NCBI GenBank assembly: GCA_045124055.1
Contig: JBGVKZ010000011.1
Coordinates: forward strand, 1 to 64,000
Length of the DNA: 64,000 nt
Origin: CALZKI01 sp045124055
GTDB lineage: Bacteria > Bacillota > Clostridia > Lachnospirales > Lachnospiraceae
Direction of reading: 5' to 3'
Below, piece after piece: positions 5,684-11,939 of this stretch (the stretch's first letter is position 1; every line of letters begins with the position of its first letter). The translations under genes and the position numbers were made by a program. The notes beneath the pieces are model-generated. The model had not been told where the DNA came from. It did not search any database and saw only the letters and a list, made by a program, of their open reading frames with translations.

Positions 5684-7723
5684 TTATTTGTTTAAGTCGA
5701 TTTCGATATCGCCTGCGAATACCTGGTCTTCTTTACCAAGAGCACCTGGGATAATAGTAAATGTGTTAGAAATACCATCCTGTGAGTACTCAAATGGAAG
5801 TTTAGATACAGATGAAAGTGAAGCAACTGCACCGTTTTTATCACGACCATGCATTGGGTTAGCACCTGGAGCAAATGGCTGACCCATTTTACGTCCGTCT
5901 GGTGTGTTACCAGTAGCTTTACCATATGTTACGTTAGAAGTAATTGTTAATACAGACATAGTTGGGAAACTGTCTCTGTATGTGTGATGTCTTCTAATCA
6001 TAACCATGAATTTCTTAACTAAGTCACGAGCGATGCTGTCTACACGGTCATCATCGTTACCATATTTAGGGAAGTCACCTGTTGTTTTGAAGTCTACGAT
6101 AAGACCATCTTCATCACGGATAACTTCTACTTTAGCGTATTTGATTGCTGATAATGAGTCAGCTACAACAGAAAGACCTGCAAAACCTGTTGCGAAGTAT
6201 CTGTATACATCTCTGTCATGTAAAGCCATCTGAGCTCTTTCATAGCAGTATTTATCATGCATATAGTGGATAACATTTAATGTATTTACATATACATCTG
6301 CTAACCATTCCATCATATCTGTGTATTTAGCCATTACATCATCGTAATCAAGAACATCGCCTTCAACTGGACGATATTTAGGACCAACCTGTTTCTTAGT
6401 CTTTTCATCGATACCACCGTTTAAAGCGTAGAGTAAACATTTAGCAAGGTTAGCACGAGCTCCGAAGAACTGCATCTGTTTACCAATTACCATTGAAGAT
6501 ACACAACAAGCGATACCGTAGTCATCACCGTGTGTTACTCTCATAAGGTCATCGTTTTCGTACTGGATTGAAGAAGTCTTAATAGACATCTTAGCACAGA
6601 ATTTCTTGAAGTTTTCTGGAAGTCTTGTAGACCAGAGAACTGTTAAGTTTGGTTCTGGAGCAGCACCTAAGTTGTTTAATGTGTTTAAGTAACGGAATGA
6701 TGATTTTGTTACCATATGACGTCCGTCGATACCAACACCACCGATTGATTCTGTTACCCAAACTGGGTCACCAGCGAAAATCTGGTTGTATTCAGGTGTA
6801 CGAGCGAATTTTACGCAACGTAATTTCATAATAAAGTGGTCAACGAATTCCTGAATCTGTTCTTCAGTAAATGTACCATTCTTCAAGTCTCTTTCTGCGT
6901 AGCAGTCGATGAATGTAGATGTACGTCCTAATGACATAGCAGCACCATTCTGTTCTTTAACTGCTGAAAGGTAACCAAAGTATGTTGCCTGAATAGCTTC
7001 TTTAACGTTAGAAGCTGGTTTACTGATATCACAACCGTAAGATGCAGCCATCTGTTTCATAAGTTTTAAAGCTACAATCTGTTCAGAAATTTCTTCACGA
7101 AGACGGATAACATCATCTGTCATAACACGTCCAGTAGAGTTTTTCTGTTCGATTTTGTCTTCGATCAATCTGTCAATACCGTATAAAGCGATACGTCTGT
7201 AATCGCCGATGATACGTCCACGTCCGTAAGCATCTGGAAGACCTGTGATGATATGAGCTGAACGGCAAGCTCTCATTTCATCATTATATGCATCGAAACA
7301 ACCTGCGTTGTGTGTTTTTCTGTGTGTTGAGAAAAATTCGCTGATTTCAGGGTCTACTTCATATCCGTTATCAGCACAAGCTTTTTCTGCCATACGGATA
7401 CCACCGTAAGGCTGCATTGAACGTTTGAAAGGTTTATCTGTCTGGAAACCTACGATAGTTTCTTTGTCTTTGTCAAGGTAACCTGGGCCATGTGAAACGA
7501 TAGTTGAAATAACTTTAGTGTCCATATCAAGAACACCGCCTGCTTCACGTTCTTTTTTGGTAAGATCCATTACCATTGCCCATAAATCTGTTGTGTTTTG
7601 TGTAGGTCCTGCAAGGAAAGAATCATCTCCATCATATGGAGTGTAGTTTTTCTGAATGAAATCACGTACGTTAATTTCATTTTCCCATTTGCCGCCTACA
7701 AAATCTGTCCATTCTGGTCTCAT
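5684..7723 (-). CDS. pflB: Pyruvate formate-lyase catalytic core lacking the glycyl-radical domain
   Basis: 679-residue formate C-acetyltransferase core, converting pyruvate and CoA to acetyl-CoA and formate. It has the catalytic Cys pair in GIACCVSSM (C406-C407), the conserved FFGARANLAK and the GRRIIGDY-like YGRGRIIGDYRR region. The sequence matches PFL up to ALGKEDQV and then stops after GDIEIDLNK, about 65-80 residues short of normal. The missing part holds the essential radical glycine and is supplied by the separate downstream gene at 5137-5382. There is no sign of a decayed frame, and downstream genes have their own ribosome sites, so this is a functional split. ATG 7723 follows AGGAGG. 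Confidence 0.95.
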   Translation of the reverse strand: MRPEWTDFVGGKWENEINVRDFIQKNYTPYDGDDSFLAGPTQNTTDLWAMVMDLTKKEREAGGVLDMDTKVISTIVSHGPGYLDKDKETIVGFQTDKPFKRSMQPYGGIRMAEKACADNGYEVDPEISEFFSTHRKTHNAGCFDAYNDEMRACRSAHIITGLPDAYGRGRIIGDYRRIALYGIDRLIEDKIEQKNSTGRVMTDDVIRLREEISEQIVALKLMKQMAASYGCDISKPASNVKEAIQATYFGYLSAVKEQNGAAMSLGRTSTFIDCYAERDLKNGTFTEEQIQEFVDHFIMKLRCVKFARTPEYNQIFAGDPVWVTESIGGVGIDGRHMVTKSSFRYLNTLNNLGAAPEPNLTVLWSTRLPENFKKFCAKMSIKTSSIQYENDDLMRVTHGDDYGIACCVSSMVIGKQMQFFGARANLAKCLLYALNGGIDEKTKKQVGPKYRPVEGDVLDYDDVMAKYTDMMEWLADVYVNTLNVIHYMHDKYCYERAQMALHDRDVYRYFATGFAGLSVVADSLSAIKYAKVEVIRDEDGLIVDFKTTGDFPKYGNDDDRVDSIARDLVKKFMVMIRRHHTYRDSFPTMSVLTITSNVTYGKATGNTPDGRKMGQPFAPGANPMHGRDKNGAVASLSSVSKLPFEYSQDGISNTFTIIPGALGKEDQVFAGDIEIDLNK

Positions 7724-7797
7724 TTTGAATGCCTCCTGTTTTAATATGTTTTTTATAGTAGATTTGTGCAAAAAAATTATGCTAATCTTATGAGGAT

Positions 7798-7827
7798 ATT
7801 ATAGTTTAAATTTTGTATACACGTCAA
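7798..7827 (-). promoter_or_regulatory. Promoter of the pflB operon
   Basis: On the minus strand TTGACG (7822-7827), 18-nt spacer, TATAAT (7798-7803), giving a leader of roughly 65 nt before the pflB start. Confidence 0.8.
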
Positions 7828-7978
7828 TAATTGTAGTGTATTTTTTTCTATACATTTTACAAAAAACGGGCGTTTTTTTATAAATTTTTATGGAAAAAGT
7901 GGAAAGGTATGACTTGTCAGAATGAAAGGCAGGTATTATACTACTAAAAGAATAATTTTATATAGGAGGAATATAGAA

Positions 7979-8170
7979 ATGGCAGATATCACAAAGGATA
8001 CTACAATCGGTGAAATGTTAAGAATAAATCCAGCAGCAGCACCAATTTTAATGGAAATGGGTATGCATTGCTTAGGCTGTCCTTCTGCACAGGCTGAAAC
8101 CTTAGAAGAAGCAGCAATGGTACATGGTGTTGATGTGAACGAATTAGTTGCAAAAATTGCAGCTCTTTAA
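7979..8170 (+). CDS. DUF1858 (hybrid-cluster-associated disulfide) domain protein
   Basis: 63-residue single-domain protein. It shows the family pattern: TIGEMLRINPAAAPILMEMGMHCLGCPSA, with the paired cysteines CLGC, then a helical ETLEEAAMVHGVDVNELVAKI. Such domains are found alone or fused to hybrid-cluster and ScdA/RIC iron-sulfur repair proteins; redox sensing or iron-sulfur handling is presumed. ATG 7979 follows TAGGAGGAA and is preferred over an upstream in-frame ATG at 7922. It is divergent from the oxygen-labile pfl operon, so a redox or iron-sulfur link is plausible but unproven. Confidence 0.9.
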   Translation: MADITKDTTIGEMLRINPAAAPILMEMGMHCLGCPSAQAETLEEAAMVHGVDVNELVAKIAAL

Positions 8171-8178
8171 TCAATTCT

Positions 8179-9204
8179 ATGAGACAAAAGAAAAGATTAT
8201 TCTATTTGCTTTGTATCATCAGTACAATGGTGTTTTGTGGTTGCCAAAAAAATGAGGCTACCATAGACGAGGACACAGAAAAAACGTTAGAAACTGTGGA
8301 AACATTGGAAGATGGTTCTATCGAGGCAGATGGTGAAATGGACGAAGAAGTAGAGAGACTTCTAGATGTGTCAGAATATGACATTGATAAACAGGAAGTG
8401 AATTTTTCGGCTTCAGGAGAGCTTTTTTGGAAACAAGAAGGGGTTACCTATGGTGAGATGGAGGAAATTGAGTATTACTCCAGTGTGACAGGCTCTATGC
8501 GAAAAGCAAATGTGCTCTTACCAGCAGATTATACAGTGGACAAGCAATATCCGGTATTATATCTTTTACATGGCTCAGCAGGTGACCATAATGAATGGAA
8601 AAGTGCAGAACCGGTTTATACCGTAGGTAATGCAATCGCCAGTGGGGAAGCAGTAGAAATGATTGTCGTTATGCCAAATGTTAGAGCAAGAGCAGACGAT
8701 AGTGCCAATCCAATAGACGAAAATTCCCTAGAACACTTTCATGTGTTTGATAATTTTATCAACGACTTAAAAGATTGCTTAATGCCGTATATGGAAGAAA
8801 ATTATTCCATATATACAGATCGTGACCATACAGCCATAGCGGGTTTGTCTCTTGGCGGGAGAGAATCTATCTATATTGGTAGAACGTTATACGACCGATT
8901 TGCCTATATTGGTTCTTTTTCTCCAGGACCTGGAGTTGTAGCTTATAAAATGGGTAATTTAACTGAAAATGGATTATTTACCGCGGAAGAACTTGCGTTT
9001 CCAAAGGGATATGAACCAAAGGTGTTTATGATTACAGAGGGAAGTTCAGATAGCGTAGTAGGAAACGTTCCACATATTTATCATCAGTTGCTGGAAGAAG
9101 CAGGAGTGGAGCATATTTTCTATACCATTGAGGGCGGCCACGACTATACCGTGTGGAAACGTTCTTTGTATGGTTTTATTATTGAGATTTTTAAAGAAGA
9201 ATAA
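8179..9204 (+). CDS. Esterase-family lipoprotein (alpha/beta hydrolase)
   Basis: 341-residue exported hydrolase. The N-terminus is a lipoprotein signal (KKRLFYLLCIISTMVFCGC, probable lipidated Cys at about residue 22), followed by an acidic Thr/Glu-rich linker to about residue 75. The hydrolase domain resembles the esterase D/feruloyl-esterase/acetyl-xylan-esterase group: PVLYLLHGSAGDHNEW, nucleophile elbow GLSLGG with Ser at about residue 228, and the terminal catalytic His in GGHDYTVW. It would remove acyl groups from plant or dietary polysaccharides at the cell surface. No clear ribosome site precedes the ATG, which lies only 8 bp after the DUF1858 gene, so coupled translation is possible. 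Confidence 0.88.
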   Translation: MRQKKRLFYLLCIISTMVFCGCQKNEATIDEDTEKTLETVETLEDGSIEADGEMDEEVERLLDVSEYDIDKQEVNFSASGELFWKQEGVTYGEMEEIEYYSSVTGSMRKANVLLPADYTVDKQYPVLYLLHGSAGDHNEWKSAEPVYTVGNAIASGEAVEMIVVMPNVRARADDSANPIDENSLEHFHVFDNFINDLKDCLMPYMEENYSIYTDRDHTAIAGLSLGGRESIYIGRTLYDRFAYIGSFSPGPGVVAYKMGNLTENGLFTAEELAFPKGYEPKVFMITEGSSDSVVGNVPHIYHQLLEEAGVEHIFYTIEGGHDYTVWKRSLYGFIIEIFKEE

Positions 9205-9211
9205 AAAGATA

Positions 9212-9248
9212 GGGTGTACTTTTGGCGAAAGTACACCCTTATTTTATT
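9212..9248 (+). terminator. Terminator after the esterase
   Basis: 11-bp stem GGGTGTACTTT/AAAGTACACCC (9212-9222 with 9228-9238) with TGGCG loop, followed by a T-rich run. Confidence 0.85.
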
Positions 9249-9345
9249 GTAAAAGTTCCTCCGTCAATTTAAGGATTTTTGGAGCTAGTGGATTCCGTTC
9301 TCTTTTGGCAATGTTGGAATAAAGTGAGTGAGGACATCGCTAAAG
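9244..9345 (-). pseudogene. Possible remnant of a LysR-type regulator C-terminus
   Basis: On the minus strand a short frame reads HSLYSNIAKRERNPLAPKIL and ends KLTEELLQ-stop. This resembles the extreme C-terminus of LysR-family regulators (conserved aromatic, then a short terminal helix). There is no start, and an in-frame stop lies just upstream. It looks like a leftover of a deleted gene. Short, so uncertain. Confidence 0.3.
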
Positions 9346-9397
9346 GGAATTAGGTATCTGGGGGCTTAATTTTGTTTTTTATAAGATGTATCCTATA

Positions 9398-9787
9398 TTA
9401 TCTGGTATGGTCTTGCATAATTTCATCGCTGAGAGCAATGATTTTGTTGGCATATTTTTTACGACGGGAATTGAGCATACCTTTGTAAATAGGATAGTTT
9501 ATGCATACCATAAAAATACCGACGAGACCTGTGATGATGCCAGGGAACATTGTATTTTTGCCAATGGTAATACCAAAGTATGTACCTGGTTCAATTACGT
9601 TCATTGCAAGACTCATTCCGCTACCCATAACTAGTGCTCCGATTGTCCCAAAAGTATAAGCAAATATATTTGCAGGTTTCTTTACTTTTTTATCCAGGGC
9701 TTTTAAAGAATCTAATTGAGTGTGTTCCTTTTCTGTGTACTGTGTACGGATTTTTTGTACTAAAAATTCTTGGTCGTTTTTGTTCAT
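9398..9787 (-). CDS. Small two-helix membrane protein, unknown function
   Basis: 129-residue protein with a charged N-terminal helix (residues 1-38), two transmembrane segments (about 40-64 and 78-100) and a basic C-terminal tail (NSRRKKYANKII). No family is recognised with confidence. It overlaps the stop of the upstream gene (9784-9787, ATGA type), so the two are co-translated, which suggests their products act together at the membrane. Confidence 0.75.
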   Translation of the reverse strand: MNKNDQEFLVQKIRTQYTEKEHTQLDSLKALDKKVKKPANIFAYTFGTIGALVMGSGMSLAMNVIEPGTYFGITIGKNTMFPGIITGLVGIFMVCINYPIYKGMLNSRRKKYANKIIALSDEIMQDHTR

Positions 9788-10008
9788 AATGAATGCTTCT
9801 TTCTTCTTATTTTATATGCTTCAATGGATTCGCCATCCTCTTTCAAAAACTGGTCGATAAATTTATCTTCTATTTTTTGATAAGCATTTACGACACAATC
9901 TTCGATTTTTTTGTAGCTGTTGACAACGCCGTTTTCAATTTTCTTATACCCGCGGGTAACATTTTCTTCGATTTTTTTACTTGTTTTAACAAGTTTTGAT
10001 TTTGCCAT
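9784..10008 (-). CDS. Small protein built of four 11-residue helical repeats
   Basis: 74-residue, highly charged protein. Residues ~11-54 are four tandem 11-residue units: KKIEENVTRGY, KKIENGVVNSY, KKIEDCVVNAY and QKIEDKFIDQF. The hendecad period implies an extended amphipathic helix or right-handed coiled coil, as in LEA, phasin or lipid-surface proteins. AAGGAGA precedes the ATG. It overlaps the downstream membrane-protein gene, so membrane-surface binding or scaffolding is a reasonable guess. Function unknown. Confidence 0.75.
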   Translation of the reverse strand: MAKSKLVKTSKKIEENVTRGYKKIENGVVNSYKKIEDCVVNAYQKIEDKFIDQFLKEDGESIEAYKIRRKKHSL

Positions 10009-10176
10009 TTTTTAATCTCCTTATTTTGAGCATAGTTTATATTGTTTTATAGGTGATATGCACCTTGTGATTGTAGTTTAGGAAAAAGATGTTTGGAAAA
10101 GTTTCAAGTTTTGTTAAAGAATTGTTAAAAATGAGAAAATTAAGATACGATTGCTATTGTTTTCTTATTGCAGGTT

Positions 10177-10214
10177 AAAAAAATAAGGAACTGCACAAAA
10201 GAATGTCAGTTCCT
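10177..10214 (-). terminator. Terminator of mecA
   Basis: On the minus strand AGGAACTG/CAGTTCCT (10207-10214 with 10186-10193), 13-nt loop, then TTATTTTTTT. Confidence 0.75.
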
Positions 10215-10233
10215 CTTAGAAGTTTAATGATAT

Positions 10234-10992
10234 CTATATTTGGGATAAAACCTGTAATGCATTATTTACAATGATTGGCGAAAAATGCTCCTGTGCGTAT
10301 TCGTCAGATAAACTTTGGAAATTTTTCAGTTCGCCATATTCAGACAACATATTGCATATTTTATTAAAAGAAGATTTACAATTTTCATCATTATTGATGA
10401 TTAAAAGATATTCGCTTTTTATATTGTCCTTGTATAAGGAATTGTTGCCGGTATACCAATCTTTTGCCATACGGGAAAGCTTGGTGACAGTATTCAAAGT
10501 TTTGAAGCCATACATAACGGAAACATTAATTAATTCTTTTTCCGCATTTTTGGCATCAGCGGATTTTAATGTTTTAACGGAATTATCAAATTTGGATTTT
10601 TGAGAATGCGTTTCCTGAATTTTGCGGAACAAATCTAACACTTCGTCATCATGTTCTACAATGTTGGTGATGGCATCTTCAAATTCTTCTATTTCACCTT
10701 GTATATGAGGCATAAATTTTGAAAAACGTGTATCCAATTCTTCTGGATTTTCCACTTTTGTAATGATAAGAACAATGCATTCAGAATTCATTGGAATTGC
10801 TTCAATCATAAGTGGAATATCATCAGCCTCGAAGCCACATTCATAAGATGCCTGTTCCATCATATCTCGAAATAAGTTTTTGGCTTTTTCAGAGCCATAA
10901 GCCAATTCACTAATTTTTAATTCACGGTTTGCCAAATCTTCCTTCGTCAAAGTGCAACGAATTTGATGGTCATTTACTTTTTCTATTTTCAT
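10234..10992 (-). CDS. mecA: Adaptor protein MecA
   Basis: 252-residue ClpC adaptor. The N-terminal substrate-binding segment (MKIEKVNDHQIRCTLTKEDLANREL, LFRDMMEQASYECGF) and the C-terminal ClpC-binding alpha/beta domain (YLLIINNDENCKSSFNKICNML) match the MecA/YpbH family in order and length; the acidic linker at about 95-125 is also typical. In Bacillus it delivers ComK and other proteins to ClpCP and controls competence and sporulation timing; substrates here are unknown. It has its own promoter and terminator, so it is a single-gene unit. Confidence 0.93.
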   Translation of the reverse strand: MKIEKVNDHQIRCTLTKEDLANRELKISELAYGSEKAKNLFRDMMEQASYECGFEADDIPLMIEAIPMNSECIVLIITKVENPEELDTRFSKFMPHIQGEIEEFEDAITNIVEHDDEVLDLFRKIQETHSQKSKFDNSVKTLKSADAKNAEKELINVSVMYGFKTLNTVTKLSRMAKDWYTGNNSLYKDNIKSEYLLIINNDENCKSSFNKICNMLSEYGELKNFQSLSDEYAQEHFSPIIVNNALQVLSQI

Positions 10993-11069
10993 ATAATCAC
11001 TTCCTTACTATTATGATAGCAAAAAGTCTGAATGTTGTGATATGCAATCAATATAGTTTCATTAACAGT

Positions 11070-11098
11070 ATCTTAACGAATCAAACTTTGCAAGTCAA
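11070..11098 (-). promoter_or_regulatory. Promoter of mecA
   Basis: Minus strand TTGACT (11093-11098), 17-nt spacer, TAAGAT (11070-11075). Confidence 0.7.
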
Positions 11099-11151
11099 TA
11101 CTGACAAAAATTCTTTAAAAAAATTTAATATTTAAAAATTTCAAGAAAGTC

Positions 11152-11179
11152 TTGAAAAAAGGTCGAAATTTGGTATAAT
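11152..11179 (+). promoter_or_regulatory. Promoter of the non-coding stretch at 11.2 kb
   Basis: TTGAAA (11152-11157), 16-nt spacer, perfect TATAAT (11174-11179). No reading frame with a ribosome site follows within 300 bp. Confidence 0.7.
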
Positions 11180-11185
11180 CCTTTT

Positions 11186-11345
11186 TAAGATACTTCCGGA
11201 CAGATAGCACCGGAAGGAGGACAGTGTGAATTTCATTCTTCACATAACAAATCAAAATGCATACAATGAAACCTAGGTTATAAAATCAAATTTCTTAAAC
11301 TTATGTTTCAATCCACATCTCATATATAGTATGAGAATGTCTTGC
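11186..11345 (+). ncRNA. Candidate structured RNA or long leader
   Basis: The sequence after a good promoter contains several nested or adjacent inverted repeats: CTTCCGG/CCGGAAG (11193-11199 with 11210-11216), GTGAA/TTCAC (11226-11230 with 11239-11243), TGAAAC/GTTTCA (11267-11272 with 11305-11310) and ACAT-CTCATA/TATGAG-A-ATGT around 11315-11340. The palindrome AACCTAGGTT lies at 11271-11280. No known riboswitch or small-RNA signature was recognised. The rest to 11538 is AT-rich and appears non-coding. No clear terminator was found, so the 3' end is a guess. Confidence 0.4.
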
Positions 11346-11538
11346 AAGCTTATGTGCTTAGTCAGAATAATAATTTTCCAATTTTTTTACGTTATAATTC
11401 ATTTTTATTAGGTTTATTTTATTATTTTTTGTGCATTCCGGAGTATCTGTGGCAAATATTTTTCATTCGTCAGGCAAAATATAATACCAGTTGCCATTAT
11501 AATATATCACGAGTAACAAAAGGTCCTTTTGGAAAGAT

Positions 11539-11775
11539 ATGGCAACGTGTGAAGGAGGGATTTTTATCAATTATTTTGATAAACTTTTGCTAATTGAAGA
11601 ATTGTCTAAGGCAGTAAAAGAAGGTGCTACGTTATATATTAATGACCAGATTGCAGAACCTGAGACGATTGCGGAATGCTGTATGGAAGAAAAAACGGTT
11701 TATATGCCGGATTATGTTCTAGATGAATCTGGTGCAATCAAAGAGATACGCTTTGACAAAGTAACAAATTGCTAG
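11539..11775 (+). CDS. Small conserved-looking protein, unknown function
   Basis: Up to 78 residues; the protein-like part is EELSKAVKEGATLYINDQ followed by ETIAECCMEEKTVYMPDYVLDESG, suggesting a small alpha/beta fold with paired cysteines. The start is unclear: ATG 11539 has only a weak GGAAAG site, whereas a good GAAGGAGGG site lies inside the frame (11550-11558) with only ATT/ATC codons at proper spacing. A non-canonical start, or a start at TTG 11587, is possible. It is preceded by a ~360-bp non-coding stretch with its own promoter. Family not recognised. Confidence 0.5.
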   Translation: MATCEGGIFINYFDKLLLIEELSKAVKEGATLYINDQIAEPETIAECCMEEKTVYMPDYVLDESGAIKEIRFDKVTNC

Positions 11776-11781
11776 TTGTGA

Positions 11782-11873
11782 GCCAGATGTTAAAGCCAAT
11801 ATTAAAGCCGATATGGAATAAAGAAGCCTACAAATAAGAAAGAAGCCCCTCTGGCAGAAATATATTCCATATC
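11782..11873 (+). other. Long-range inverted repeats after the small gene
   Basis: An 11-bp perfect inverted repeat GATATGGAATA/TATTCCATATC (11810-11820 with 11863-11873) encloses 42 nt. A second pair GCCAGA/TCTGGC (11782-11787 with 11850-11855) crosses it, so the two could form a pseudoknot in RNA. There is no T-run, so this is not a standard terminator. Confidence 0.45.
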
Positions 11874-11884
11874 AAAATAAAATA

Positions 11885-11913
11885 ATGACGATATGACAAA
11901 TGTTTGTTATAAT
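11885..11913 (+). promoter_or_regulatory. Promoter of the GH18 gene
   Basis: ATGACG (11885-11890), 17-nt spacer, perfect TATAAT (11908-11913), 27 bp before the start. Confidence 0.65.
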
Positions 11914-11939
11914 GGGGACGATTGAAAGGAGTTAAACAA

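Noticed and set aside
5684..5684. Idea that pflB is a frameshifted pseudogene
   Set aside because: The core ends at a clean stop at the domain border, downstream genes have their own strong ribosome sites, and all frames are intact.
5595..5882. Plus-strand 95-codon open frame across the pflB 3' end
   Set aside because: Antisense to pflB and the Cys-tailed gene, both of which have clear homology and ribosome sites.
7857..7885. AAAAAAC-GGGC-GTTTTTT hairpin between pflB and the DUF1858 gene as a terminator
   Set aside because: It lies between divergent promoters with nothing to terminate and has an A/T-only stem.
11193..11216. CCGGAAGGAGG resembling the SRP (4.5S) RNA tetraloop motif
   Set aside because: The flanking SRP helix-8 context (GGTCAGG...GCAGCC) is absent.
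11342..11593. Plus-strand 83-codon open frame in the 11.4 kb gap
   Set aside because: No ribosome site, aromatic-rich low-complexity translation, and it overlaps the more protein-like 11539 frame.
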